Of a DNA stretch of 64,000 nt, positions 26,151-34,814 are shown piece after piece. The DNA is from Polaromonas sp. C04 (GTDB lineage Bacteria; Pseudomonadota; Gammaproteobacteria; Burkholderiales; Burkholderiaceae_C): NCBI RefSeq assembly GCF_002002705.1, contig NZ_MUNS01000023.1, positions 62,001 through 126,000 of the forward strand, in the 5' to 3' direction. The notes under the pieces are model-generated. The model ran no database searches. It was not told where the DNA came from and saw only the letters and a list, made by a program, of their open reading frames with translations. The translations under genes and the position numbers were made by a program. Positions within the stretch are counted from its first letter, which is position 1, and each line of letters opens with the position of its first letter.

Positions 26151-27167
26151 TCAAGGGTTGAAAGCCTGTCGGAGAGCGGCGGCGGCATCCGCATGGGCCT
26201 GGCGCGCCGGGGCAATGGCGCGCCCCATCTTGATGAATTCGTGCGTCACGCCGCGGTAGATTTCGAGATCGACGGCGACGCCCGCGGCGCGCAGTTTGTC
26301 GGCGTACAACACGCCCTCGTCGACCAGCGGGTCGCATTCGGCGAGTCCGACCCATGCAGGCGCCACACCGTCCACGTCGGGCGCATTCAACGGGGCGAAG
26401 CGCCAGTCGTCGCGGTCGGCCGGGCTGCGAATGTACTGGTTGAAGAACCAGGTGATGTGCGCTTCTTCGAGCACGAAGCCCTGCGCAAACGTGGTGTGCG
26501 ACGGCGTGTCCTGGTGCGCCGCGCAGCCGGGGTAAAACAGCAGCTGCAGCGCCAGCGGCAGGCCGGCATCGCGCGCCAGCACGGCGCAGACCGCGGCCAG
26601 CGTGCCGCCCGCGCTGTCGCCGCCCACGGCCATGCGCGTGCCGTCCAGCCCCAGCAACGTACGGTTCCCGGCGAGCCAGGCCGTGGCGTCCCAGGCATCG
26701 TGCGCTGCCACCGGAAACTTGTGCTCGGGCGCCAGCCGGTAGCCGACCGAAAGTACCGCGCAGTGCGCGAGGTGGCTGAGCTGGCGGCACAGCACGTCGT
26801 GCGAGGCGATGCTGCCGATGGTGAAGCCGCCGCCATGGAAATACAGCAGCACGGGCAACCGCCCCATTGACGGGGCCACCAGTCGCGCGGGAAGCGCATG
26901 GCCGTCGCGCGCGGGAATGATGAAATCCTCTACCCGCGCCAGTTTTGGGGGCGTAATTTCCAGCACACCGGCACCGGCTTCGTAGGCGGCGCGCGCCTGC
27001 TGCGGCGACAGCAGGTGCATGGGGGGACGCCTGGCGCGTGCCATGCGGTCCAGCACATCGCGCATGACCGGCGTTAGCAAGGCGCGCGGGTTCAAGGGTG
27101 GGCCACTCACCGGCCGTTGCTCCACCCGGCCGGGGCGAATCGCATTGCCAGCAGGGTTTTCTTCCAT
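26151..27167 (-). CDS. alpha/beta hydrolase, hormone-sensitive-lipase-type esterase
   Basis: 338 residues. Oxyanion motif YFHGGGFTIGS, nucleophile elbow GGDSAGG, acid in AECDPLVDEG, and His in GVTHEFIKM: the full set for the HSL (bacterial type IV) carboxylesterase family, acting on short acyl esters. It has no signal peptide. The start is ATG 27167; a proline-rich leader precedes the cap region PQQARAAYEAGAGVLEI. The stop lies ten bases from the thioesterase-GNAT start, so the two probably form an operon. Divergent from the alcohol dehydrogenase across about 57 bases. Confidence 0.9.
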   Translation of the reverse strand: MEENPAGNAIRPGRVEQRPVSGPPLNPRALLTPVMRDVLDRMARARRPPMHLLSPQQARAAYEAGAGVLEITPPKLARVEDFIIPARDGHALPARLVAPSMGRLPVLLYFHGGGFTIGSIASHDVLCRQLSHLAHCAVLSVGYRLAPEHKFPVAAHDAWDATAWLAGNRTLLGLDGTRMAVGGDSAGGTLAAVCAVLARDAGLPLALQLLFYPGCAAHQDTPSHTTFAQGFVLEEAHITWFFNQYIRSPADRDDWRFAPLNAPDVDGVAPAWVGLAECDPLVDEGVLYADKLRAAGVAVDLEIYRGVTHEFIKMGRAIAPARQAHADAAAALRQAFNP

Positions 27168-27224
27168 CTCATTTTTTGCAGGTGTCCGTTACAGTGAGGG
27201 TTCCATCGTACAACGCGGAACATC

Positions 27225-28361
27225 ATGGCTTTCATCAACTTCGTGACGCAGATCCAGTTTGAATTTGGCGCGCTCAAGCTGCTCGCGCAGGAATGCCAGC
27301 GCGTCGGCATCACACGCCCGCTGATCGTGACCGACCCCGGCGTCAAGGCGGCCGGCCTGTTGCAAAAGGTGCAGGATGCGCTGCCCGGCGTGACGATGGC
27401 GGTCTACGACCAGACACCATCGAACCCGACCGAGGCGGCCGTGCGCGCCGCGGTGGCCGTATACAAGGCCCATGGCTGTGACGGCCTGATCGCGGTGGGC
27501 GGCGGCTCGTCGATCGACTGCGCCAAGGGCGTGGCGATTGCGGCCACGCACGAAGGCCCGCTCAAGACCTACGCCACCATCGAGGGCGGCTCGCTGAAAA
27601 TCACCGAACGCGTGGCGCCTTTGATTGCCGTGCCGACTACGGCCGGCACCGGCAGCGAGGTGGCGCGCGGCGCGATCGTGATTCTGGACGACCACCGCAA
27701 GCTGGGTTTTCATTCCTGGCATCTGGTGCCCAAGGCCGCCATTTGCGATCCAGAGCTCACGCTCGGCTTGCCGCCCATGCTGACCGCCGCCACGGGCATG
27801 GACGCGATTGCGCACTGCATGGAAGCCTTCATGGCGCCGGCGTTCAATCCGCCGGCCGACGGCATCGGGCTCGACGGTTTGGCGCGCGGCTGGACTCACA
27901 TCGAGCGCGCCACGCGCGACGGCTCCGACCGGGAAGCGCGCCTGAACATGATGAGCACCTCGATGCAGGGCGCGATGGCGTTCCAGAAGGGACTGGGCTG
28001 CGTGCATTCGCTCAGCCACAGCCTGGGAGGCGTCGATCCACGCCTGCATCATGGCACCTTGAACGCCGTCTTCTTGCCGGCCGTGGTGAAGTTCAATGCG
28101 AGCGCCGAGTCGGTCCGGAAAGAAAACCGGCTTGAGCGCATGGCCTACGCCATGGGCCTGAAGTCGGCTGAGGACATTCCCGACGCCATCAAGGCCATGA
28201 ACGCGCGGCTCGGTTTGCCCAAGGGGCTCGCCGCCATGGGCGTGAAAGAAAGCCAGTTCGACGACGTGATTCGCGGCGCCCTGGCCGACCACTGCCACAA
28301 GACCAATCCGCGCCTGGCGACACCCGAGGACTACCGCGAGATGCTGCTGCAGTCCCTGTAG
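27225..28361 (+). CDS. iron-containing alcohol dehydrogenase
   Basis: 378 residues of the group III (Fe-ADH) family: NAD-binding GGGSSIDCAKG, VPTTAGTGSEV, metal ligand region GMDAIAHCMEAF with a following HSLSHSLGG and HHGTLNAVFLP. All four usual metal-binding side chains can be matched. The enzymes oxidise or reduce diverse alcohols/aldehydes; some homologues act on maleylacetate or 4-hydroxybutyrate, so the substrate stays open. It is divergent from the esterase operon and convergent with the LapA-like gene. Confidence 0.93.
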   Translation: MAFINFVTQIQFEFGALKLLAQECQRVGITRPLIVTDPGVKAAGLLQKVQDALPGVTMAVYDQTPSNPTEAAVRAAVAVYKAHGCDGLIAVGGGSSIDCAKGVAIAATHEGPLKTYATIEGGSLKITERVAPLIAVPTTAGTGSEVARGAIVILDDHRKLGFHSWHLVPKAAICDPELTLGLPPMLTAATGMDAIAHCMEAFMAPAFNPPADGIGLDGLARGWTHIERATRDGSDREARLNMMSTSMQGAMAFQKGLGCVHSLSHSLGGVDPRLHHGTLNAVFLPAVVKFNASAESVRKENRLERMAYAMGLKSAEDIPDAIKAMNARLGLPKGLAAMGVKESQFDDVIRGALADHCHKTNPRLATPEDYREMLLQSL

Positions 28362-28394
28362 CGAGCCGCCCGAAGCGGCAGGTTGGCCGCCGGC

Positions 28395-28889
28395 TCAGGC
28401 GGCTCCACCCGAGCGGGCAGCAACGCTGCGCACATGATCTTCCAGCTGGCCGAGCGAGGCCGCCAGCGAATTGGCTTGCTCATCGACCCGTTGCATCAGC
28501 GTCGCCTGTAAACCATCCAGGCGCGTTTGCAACTGCTGCGCACCCTCTACGCGCTCCCGGGACAGCCGCACCAGCTCTTCCGCGATGAAGGTTTTGAGCT
28601 CGGTGAAGCGCGACGCTTCGGCCTTGTTCGCAAGCTCGCGCTGCGCTGCCAATTCCTTGGTGTGGCGGCGCCCTTCCATCAGCAGCGTGGTCTGCATGGA
28701 GGCGACGACGGCAATGAATATCGCCGCCAGGACCAGCATGAATCCGAGCAGGACCACCCCGAGCGGCGCGTGGACACTGCTGACAAGCAGCGACAACTCG
28801 GTGGGTTGCGTGATAAGTCCCCAGTTCACCACCGCAAAAGCGGCGAGCGCAACAGCAAAAATCAGCAGCAGCAGGGAACGGATCGACAT
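28395..28889 (-). CDS. LapA-domain-like inner-membrane protein with cytoplasmic coiled coil
   Basis: 164 residues from ATG 28889; the upstream part of the open frame is a shadow. Two membrane helices (LLLLIFAVALAAFAVVNWGLI and LGVVLLGFMLVLAAIFIAVVAS) in the DUF1049/LapA arrangement, then a long helical tail with heptads (KAEASRFTELKTFIAEELVRLSRERVEGAQQLQTRLDGLQ). LapA-like proteins in E. coli work in lipopolysaccharide assembly; here the tail differs and function is not assured. It follows tex on the same strand with a 70-base gap. Confidence 0.75.
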   Translation of the reverse strand: MSIRSLLLLIFAVALAAFAVVNWGLITQPTELSLLVSSVHAPLGVVLLGFMLVLAAIFIAVVASMQTTLLMEGRRHTKELAAQRELANKAEASRFTELKTFIAEELVRLSRERVEGAQQLQTRLDGLQATLMQRVDEQANSLAASLGQLEDHVRSVAARSGGAA

Positions 28890-28940
28890 GACGGGCCTCT
28901 TGCAGCCCCAAAGGGGCAGAGTTTTCAGTATACGTTCGTG

Positions 28941-28957
28941 ACTATTAAACCTGTAGC
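28941..28957 (-). repeat. probable core of dispersed repeat at the 3' end of tex
   Basis: On the minus strand GCTACAGGTTTAATAGT, a weaker match to the core. It begins just after the tex stop codon. Confidence 0.4.
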
Positions 28958-28959
28958 AG

Positions 28960-31320
28960 CTACTTGCGCAGCCCCTGCAGCTTGGAGAACGCCGACGCCA
29001 TGGCCGTGGATTGCGGCGCGCTCGCGCCCTGGTGGCGGGGCGGCTGCTGGCCGCGCCCCGCGCCTTCAAACCGGTTGTCGCGCGGCCCATCCCTGCGAGC
29101 CGGAGCGTCGCCCAGCTTCATCGACAGGCCGATGCGCTTGCGCTCGATGTCCACCTCCATGACCTTGACCTTCACGATATCGCCGGTCTTGACGATCTCG
29201 CGCGCGTCCTCGACAAACTTGTGCGCGAGCTGGCTCACATGCACCAGCCCGTCCTGGTGCACGCCCAGGTCCACGAAGGCGCCAAACGCGGCCACGTTGC
29301 TCACCGTGCCCTCCAGGATCATGCCGGGCTGCAGGTCGCGAATGTCGTCCACCCCGTCGTTGAAGCGCGCCACCTTGAAGTCAGGTCGTGGATCACGGCC
29401 CGGCTTTTCGAGCTCGGACAGAAGGTCTTTGACGGTGATGACGCCGAAACGCTCGTTCGCAAACAGCTCGGGCCTGAGCGTTTTGAGCATCTCGGCGCGG
29501 CCCATGAGTTCGGCCACCGGTTTGCCCGTCTTCTCGATGATTCTCTCGATCACGGGATAGGTCTCGGGGTGCACGCCGGTCATGTCGAGCGGGTTGTCGC
29601 CGCCGCGGATGCGCAGGAAGCCTGCGCTCTGCTCGAAGGTCTTGGCGCCCAGGCCCGTCACCTGCATGAGCTGCTGGCGATTCGCGAAGGCGCCATTGGC
29701 CTCGCGCCAGCGCACCACGGCCTTGGCCACCGAGCCGCTCAGTCCCGACACGCGCGACAGCAGCGGCACGCTGGCGGTGTTGAGATCGACGCCGACCGAA
29801 TTCACGCAGTCTTCCACCACCGCGTCCAGCGCGCGCGCCAGCTCGCTCTGGTTCACGTCGTGCTGGTACTGACCGACGCCAATGCTCTTGGGGTCGATCT
29901 TCACCAGTTCGGCCAGCGGATCCTGCAGCCGCCGCGCGATGCTGGCGGCGCCGCGCAGGCTCACGTCGACGTCGGGCATTTCCTGTGACGCGAACTCGCT
30001 GGCGCTGTACACCGACGCGCCCGCTTCGCTGACCACCACTTTCTGGATTTCCGCGCCGTCGTGCAGTTTCGCCAACTGCTTGATCAGATCGCCCGCCAGC
30101 TTGTCCGTCTCGCGGCTGGCCGTGCCGTTGCCGATGGCGATCAGGTTCACACCGTGTTTTTCGCAAAGCCGGCTCAGTGTGTGCAGCGAACCGTCCCAGT
30201 CCCGCCGCGGCTCGTGCGGATAGACCGTGGCGGTTTCCACCAGCTTGCCGGTGGCATCGACCACCGCGACCTTGACGCCGGTGCGGATGCCCGGGTCCAG
30301 CCCCAGCACCACGCGCGGGCCTGCCGGTGCGGCCAGCAGCAGGTCGCGCAGGTTGTCGGCAAACACCTTGATGGCGACTTTCTCGGCCCCTTCACGCAGC
30401 CGCGCAAACAGGTCTCGCTCGGTGGACAGGCTGAGCTTCACGCGCCAGGCCCAGGCGACACATTTGCGGATCAGGTCGTCTGCCGCCCTGCCCCGGTGGC
30501 TCCAGCCCAGGTGGATGGCGATGCGCCCTTCCGCGACGGATGGCTTGCCCGGCTCCGCTTCCACAGGCAGCACCAGTTTGGCATCCAGAATCTCCAGCGC
30601 GCGCCCGCGGAATACCGCCAGGGCGCGGTGCGACGGCACGCGGCCGATCGGCTCGTCGTAGTCAAAATAATCGCGGAACTTGGCCACGTCGGCGTTGTTC
30701 TCGTCCTTGCCACTCATCAGGCTGGATTTGAACAGGCCCTCCATCCAGAGCCACTCGCGCAGGCTCTGCACCAGCGCGGCGTCTTCGGCCCATCGTTCGG
30801 AGAGGATGTCGCGCACGCCGTCCAGCACGGCGGGCACGGTGGAGAAATCAGGGCCGGGCTTGCCGTCGTCCAATACTTCGGCAGGACGCGTAAAGGCAGC
30901 AGCCTCGGTCGCGGGATCCAGCGCCGGGTCGGCAAACAGCCGGTCGGCCAGCGGCTCGATGCCCGCTTCGCGCGCGATCTGGCCCTTGGTGCGGCGTTTG
31001 AGCTTGTACGGCAGGTACAGGTCTTCCAGATCCTGCTTGGTCGGGGCCGCCTCGATCGCAGCGCGCAGTGCAGGGGTCAGCTTGCCCTGCTCGTCGATGC
31101 TCTTCAAAACGACGTCGCGCCGGCCTTCGAGTTCGCGCAGATAGCCCAGGCGGTACTCCAGTTCGCGCAGCTGGATGTCGTCCAGGGCGCCAGTGGCCTC
31201 CTTGCGGTAACGCGCGATGAAGGGCACCGTGGCGCCGCCATCGAGCAAATCGACGGCCGCCTGGATCTGATCGTCCCGAACCTTGATTTCGGTGGCGATC
31301 TGACGAATGATTTTCTGCAT
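28960..31320 (-). CDS. tex: Tex family RNA-binding transcription accessory protein
   Basis: 786 residues from ATG 31320 (MQKIIRQIATEIKV); the eleven codons upstream are not conserved. Domains in order: Tex N-terminal helices with IARYRKEATGALDD, YqgF/RNase H-like domain (VVLGLDPGIRTGVKVAVVD), helix-hairpin-helix repeats (SVPLLSRVSGLSGSVAKAVVRWR, VTGLGAKTFEQSAGFLRI) and a C-terminal S1 domain (MILEGTVSNVAAFGAFVDLGVHQDGLVHVSQL). Tex binds RNA and associates with transcription; in pathogens it affects toxin gene expression. The tail after the S1 domain is a Gly/Arg/Gln-rich extension. Essentially full length. Confidence 0.95.
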   Translation of the reverse strand: MQKIIRQIATEIKVRDDQIQAAVDLLDGGATVPFIARYRKEATGALDDIQLRELEYRLGYLRELEGRRDVVLKSIDEQGKLTPALRAAIEAAPTKQDLEDLYLPYKLKRRTKGQIAREAGIEPLADRLFADPALDPATEAAAFTRPAEVLDDGKPGPDFSTVPAVLDGVRDILSERWAEDAALVQSLREWLWMEGLFKSSLMSGKDENNADVAKFRDYFDYDEPIGRVPSHRALAVFRGRALEILDAKLVLPVEAEPGKPSVAEGRIAIHLGWSHRGRAADDLIRKCVAWAWRVKLSLSTERDLFARLREGAEKVAIKVFADNLRDLLLAAPAGPRVVLGLDPGIRTGVKVAVVDATGKLVETATVYPHEPRRDWDGSLHTLSRLCEKHGVNLIAIGNGTASRETDKLAGDLIKQLAKLHDGAEIQKVVVSEAGASVYSASEFASQEMPDVDVSLRGAASIARRLQDPLAELVKIDPKSIGVGQYQHDVNQSELARALDAVVEDCVNSVGVDLNTASVPLLSRVSGLSGSVAKAVVRWREANGAFANRQQLMQVTGLGAKTFEQSAGFLRIRGGDNPLDMTGVHPETYPVIERIIEKTGKPVAELMGRAEMLKTLRPELFANERFGVITVKDLLSELEKPGRDPRPDFKVARFNDGVDDIRDLQPGMILEGTVSNVAAFGAFVDLGVHQDGLVHVSQLAHKFVEDAREIVKTGDIVKVKVMEVDIERKRIGLSMKLGDAPARRDGPRDNRFEGAGRGQQPPRHQGASAPQSTAMASAFSKLQGLRK

Positions 31321-31427
31321 GGTGGTAACAATCCCGGCCCGGCGCCGGGACATCCAATGTGAAGTGAGTCGAAGGACGGAAGTTTGCCACAGGGCACTCG
31401 CGTGCCTGCCTGGATGCCCCGTGCGCG

Positions 31428-32750
31428 TCAGGCCATTTCGTCCAATGGTCGCATGGGGCTGTGCGTCGCCTGGGCTCTGGAATCTTTGGAAGGGGGCGAC
31501 AGCGGCAGCAGCAGCATGATGCGGGTTCCCGTTCGATCGCCCTGACAGCGGGAGAACTCAATGCTGGCGCCAATGGTTTCGGCGCGCTGGCGCATGCCTG
31601 ACAGGCCTTTTCCGGTGCCGCGCCGGTCCGCCATGGCCGCCTGGATGCCCCGCCCGTTGTCGCATATCTCCAGCAGCAGGCACTGGCTGTACGGCAGGTA
31701 CCGGCAGGTCACCTCGACCGTCGATGCGTGGGCGTGGCGCATCACGTTGGACAGCGCCTCCTGGCTGATGCGCAGCAGTTGCAGCACCTTGTCGGGCGTG
31801 ACCCGCGCGAGCTCTGCGGCGTCCTGCATGCTCCAGGCCATGTGAATCCCGAGCCGGTCCAGCGCGGGCTGGATGCGATAGCGCAGCCGGGCCAGCGCAT
31901 CGATGATCGAATCGTGCTCCCCGTCGATGGAGTCGACCATGATTTTCAGGTCAAGAAGGCACTGCTCCAGCGCAATGGCCATGGCTTGCTGTTGCGCAGA
32001 ATGGGGATCCAGCGTGGCGATGAGGTTGACGAGTTGGGAGCCCACCCCGTCATGCAGATCACTGGCGATGCGCTTGCGTTCGCTCTCTATGGCACGCCGG
32101 CTCAGCAGGTCGCTGTGGCTCGCCTGCTCGGCCCGCAGCCGGCTCAAAGCCTGCAGATGCCCTGTCTGCTGCGCATCGATCGCGCTGTGGCTGTCGGTGC
32201 CGCGACCGGTCATGACCAGCCACACCAGAAGAAGAAAGGCGGGATAAAGGTAGTGCCCGAACGCCGTTCCGGTGTGCAGGGTCTGCGCATGAAGCACATC
32301 GTTCAGCGCAATGCCCAGACCCAGCAGCGTCGTGCCCATCACAAACCATCGATGGGGGCCGCCCCGGCGGGCCGCGAAATAGCAGATCCCCGCGGCCAGC
32401 AGCAGGAAAAACCCCACGTTGAGGATTTGCCAGGCCTGGAAAAGGGGGATGCGCCCCTGCAGGCTGCGCAGCCCATGCAAGCCCGTCCCCCCCAGCACGA
32501 CCGTGCCGACGAGAGCCTGCGACAGGCACAGCCAGTACAGCCACTCCCGCTCGATGCCGGCGCTTTGCAGCAGGAAAAATACCACGGCTGCAACACACCA
32601 TTGGTAGCTGATATCCAGCCAGAAGGTGGACGGGGTACCCGCGGCGGCTGCGTAGCGCGACAGTCCCAGATTGACGGCAAGTGCCGCCAGGGCCAGCGCC
32701 AGCGCCAGGTCGAACCGGCTGCGCTTGCGGCACCAGGCGGTCAGCGTCAT
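31428..32750 (-). CDS. membrane sensor histidine kinase, NarX/HisKA_3 type
   Basis: 440 residues from ATG 32750; an ATG at 32831 gives 27 more residues without better context. Six hydrophobic spans fill residues 13-180 with little periplasmic sequence, so the stimulus is probably sensed within the membrane. Then a coiled region and HisKA_3 phospho-acceptor SDLHDGVGSQL (H233), followed by HATPase_c with an N box (ISQEALSNVMRHAHA), DNGRG and GTGKGLSGMRQRA. It pairs with the LuxR-type regulator just upstream on the same strand, a standard NarX/NarL-like unit. The signal is unknown. Confidence 0.9.
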   Translation of the reverse strand: MTLTAWCRKRSRFDLALALALAALAVNLGLSRYAAAAGTPSTFWLDISYQWCVAAVVFFLLQSAGIEREWLYWLCLSQALVGTVVLGGTGLHGLRSLQGRIPLFQAWQILNVGFFLLLAAGICYFAARRGGPHRWFVMGTTLLGLGIALNDVLHAQTLHTGTAFGHYLYPAFLLLVWLVMTGRGTDSHSAIDAQQTGHLQALSRLRAEQASHSDLLSRRAIESERKRIASDLHDGVGSQLVNLIATLDPHSAQQQAMAIALEQCLLDLKIMVDSIDGEHDSIIDALARLRYRIQPALDRLGIHMAWSMQDAAELARVTPDKVLQLLRISQEALSNVMRHAHASTVEVTCRYLPYSQCLLLEICDNGRGIQAAMADRRGTGKGLSGMRQRAETIGASIEFSRCQGDRTGTRIMLLLPLSPPSKDSRAQATHSPMRPLDEMA

Positions 32751-32889
32751 GGCTTGTGGGTCCACTTTGTCCTCATCGTGTTCAACGGGCCAGCGGGCAC
32801 CGGCACCTGACCGCCGGGGGGTCGCGAACATGGGGCTTGCCCACGGAGACGATGCGCCTGCAGCCCGGCGCCGCTATAAAAATGCAGCG

Positions 32890-33672
32890 CTACAAGAGGC
32901 CGCGGGCCCCGGCAAAGCTGACCGCCTGCGCACGGGTGCGCACCTGCAGCTTGCGATAGATGTTTTTGATGTGCGAGTTGACCGTCTGGCAACTGATCGT
33001 CAGCCGGGTGCCAATCTCGGCGCTGGTGTAGCCGCTGGCCACCATCCTCAGCACTTCTTTTTCACGGTCGGACAATTTGTCGGGCTTGCTGGAGACCCTG
33101 ATCATTTGCGCATCACCCTGCGCGTGGTCCAGCTTGAGCAGCAACCGGCGCGCCAGGTTCGGTGTGATCGACGCACCGCCATTGACCACCTGCAACACCG
33201 CCTGCGAGAAGTTGCCGAACCACGAATTCTTGAGCAGGTAGCCCGTGGCGCCCAGCTCGAACGCATGCAGGGCGTGCTGTTCGTCCTCCATGGCGGAAAT
33301 GACCACTGCCTCGGCTGCCGGGCGAATCGACTTCATGTAGTCGATCAGGTCGAACCCCGAACCATCACCCAGGTTCAGGTCGATCATCATCACCTCGAAC
33401 TCATGCAGCGCGATCAGGCGACGCCCCTCGCGTGCGCTGCCCCCCTGAGCCACCAGGCTGATCCGCAAATCGGCCACCAGTTCCTGCGCGATGACCCTGC
33501 GGAAGTGCGGGTCGTCATCGACCAGCAGCACGCGCACCGGCTGACCTGGCTGGCCATTCAGAAAATCTGGCCATGGGCAGGAGTCGCCCCGTAGCGCAAA
33601 CTGCTGGGCAGCCCCCCGGTTTTCCCGGCGCATGACGCCGGGCTCACTTTCCATCTGGCTTCGATCGCCCAT
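32890..33672 (-). CDS. LuxR/NarL family response regulator
   Basis: 260 residues from ATG 33672, with GAGGGGG upstream. Receiver domain at about residues 45-165: acidic triad VDDDP (51-55), phospho-acceptor D98 in MMIDLNLGDGSG, K148 in GYLLKNS. Then a linker and the LuxR helix-turn-helix LSDREKEVLRMVASGYTSAEIGTRLTISCQTVNSHIKNIYRKL. The N-terminal 45 residues are extra compared with NarL and look disordered. It is cognate to the kinase 140 bases downstream. The promoter region is AT-rich and includes an inverted repeat. Confidence 0.92.
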   Translation of the reverse strand: MGDRSQMESEPGVMRRENRGAAQQFALRGDSCPWPDFLNGQPGQPVRVLLVDDDPHFRRVIAQELVADLRISLVAQGGSAREGRRLIALHEFEVMMIDLNLGDGSGFDLIDYMKSIRPAAEAVVISAMEDEQHALHAFELGATGYLLKNSWFGNFSQAVLQVVNGGASITPNLARRLLLKLDHAQGDAQMIRVSSKPDKLSDREKEVLRMVASGYTSAEIGTRLTISCQTVNSHIKNIYRKLQVRTRAQAVSFAGARGLL

Positions 33673-34016
33673 AAAACCCCCTCATGTAGATCATTCGTCA
33701 CCGTGACCTTTAACACCTGGCGCCTAGCGCATCTTGTGAAGAAATTGTGACACCTTTGCGACACTTTTCATACAACTCCAATGTTTCAGGATACTGTTCA
33801 AGGGCGCGATCATGTTGTCTCAAATCAACACTATTTGAGAACGATACAAAATTCCACAACAAATATCACAGGGACTTCATCTTTTACAAAAGTTACGCTT
33901 GAAGGGTTCTTGTTTAAAAGACCGAAAACACGGCCGCCATTTCCGGGCGGCGACGTAAGAAAAAACGGTGCAGCGCCGACTCATTCGCAGGCATCCACCA
34001 CGACGAGGCGGTTTTC
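33673..34016. other. intergenic region, 344 nt, between divergent regulator and DUF1223 genes
   Basis: It is AT-richer than its surroundings and must contain both divergent promoters. One perfect 8-bp inverted repeat (33818-33840) is visible. A 79-codon plus-strand frame (33781-34020) ends in overlap with the DUF1223 start, but its composition does not convince me. Confidence 0.5.
33818..33840. promoter_or_regulatory. perfect 8-bp inverted repeat, possible operator
   Basis: TCTCAAAT (33818-33825), spacer CAACACT, ATTTGAGA (33833-33840). The 15-base centre-to-centre layout and AT-rich context suit a dimeric regulator. It lies between the response regulator and the DUF1223 gene. Confidence 0.4.
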
Positions 34017-34772
34017 ATGAAAATTACTATCAAATTAATAGCTATCTGTGCAGTGTCAACGGGGGCTACCGCCTCTTTTTCCATGGAAAACGGCTGTGTC
34101 TTTCAATCAGGCGCGGCCCTCACGCCCGTGATCGAGCTGTATACCTCCGAGGGCTGCAGCTCCTGTCCGCCGGCGGACAAATGGCTGTCAAGCTTCAAAG
34201 AGCGTGGTGCAGGCCAGGCCGCCGTGATCGAGGCCTTTCACGTGGGCTACTGGGACACCATCGGCTGGGTCGACCGCTTCGCCTCGCCCGCCTACACCGA
34301 GCGCCAGCGACAGGTGGCGGCCTGGAACCAGCAGCGCTCCATCTACACCCCGCAGGCCGTGTTGAATGGCCGGGACTGGCCGGATTGGGCCGCGTCGGGC
34401 ACGCATGCGCCGGCGGCCACACAAGCCGCCCGCGCCAGTATCGCGCTCAAGCAACTCGGTGACGACCAGTTTGAAGCCATCGTCACGCCCGCCGCCGGTG
34501 CTCCCGCAAGCTGGAGCGCCTACTGGACCATCACCGAGAACGGCTACAACTCCAGGGTCAAGGCGGGTGAAAACGCAGGTAAATTTTTGCAGCATGACTT
34601 CGTGGTGCGCCAGTACACGCCGGCGGGCAACTACAGGACCGATCCGGCCACGCCGCAGCGGCTCACCCTGCGCAGCATTGCACCCAGCCCCGGGCACGCG
34701 CGGCAGGTCAACCTGGTGGTGTTCGACCCGAAAACGGGCAGCACGCTGCAGGCGGTGTCAGCCGGCTGCTGA
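34017..34772 (+). CDS. DUF1223 domain protein, exported, thioredoxin-like
   Basis: 251 residues. Residues 1-20 (MKITIKLIAICAVSTGATA) serve as a signal peptide. Then VIELYTSEGCSSCPPADKWL, the DUF1223 hallmark with a CxxC (GCSSCPP), VIEAFHVGYWDTIGWVDRFA, YTERQRQVAAW, and SIYTPQAVLNGRDWPDW. The fold is thioredoxin-like and secreted redox activity is often assumed but unproven. The signal peptide region coincides with a dispersed repeat (34023-34071), so the export signal appears to be built from repeat DNA. It is convergent with the SDR gene 42 bases on. Confidence 0.9.
   Translation: MKITIKLIAICAVSTGATASFSMENGCVFQSGAALTPVIELYTSEGCSSCPPADKWLSSFKERGAGQAAVIEAFHVGYWDTIGWVDRFASPAYTERQRQVAAWNQQRSIYTPQAVLNGRDWPDWAASGTHAPAATQAARASIALKQLGDDQFEAIVTPAAGAPASWSAYWTITENGYNSRVKAGENAGKFLQHDFVVRQYTPAGNYRTDPATPQRLTLRSIAPSPGHARQVNLVVFDPKTGSTLQAVSAGC
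34023..34071 (+). repeat. dispersed repeat, long form, overlapping the DUF1223 signal peptide
   Basis: ATTACTATCAAATTAATAGC followed by TATCTGTGCAGTGTCAACGG and GGGCTACCGC, matching the layout of 39403-39449 (GACTACAAAAATAAGAGCT ... CTGCGC ... CAAGGGCTACAGC). It encodes residues 3-19 of the exported protein. Confidence 0.65.
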
Positions 34773-34814
34773 CGCTGTACCGAACTCGTGGCGCGGCCTG
34801 AATCTGCGCGCGGA

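Noticed and set aside
33781-34020. 79-codon plus-strand frame overlapping the DUF1223 start by four bases
   Set aside because: No ribosome-binding site, Ser/Thr/Asn-rich low-information sequence in an AT-rich promoter region; its overlap is probably chance.
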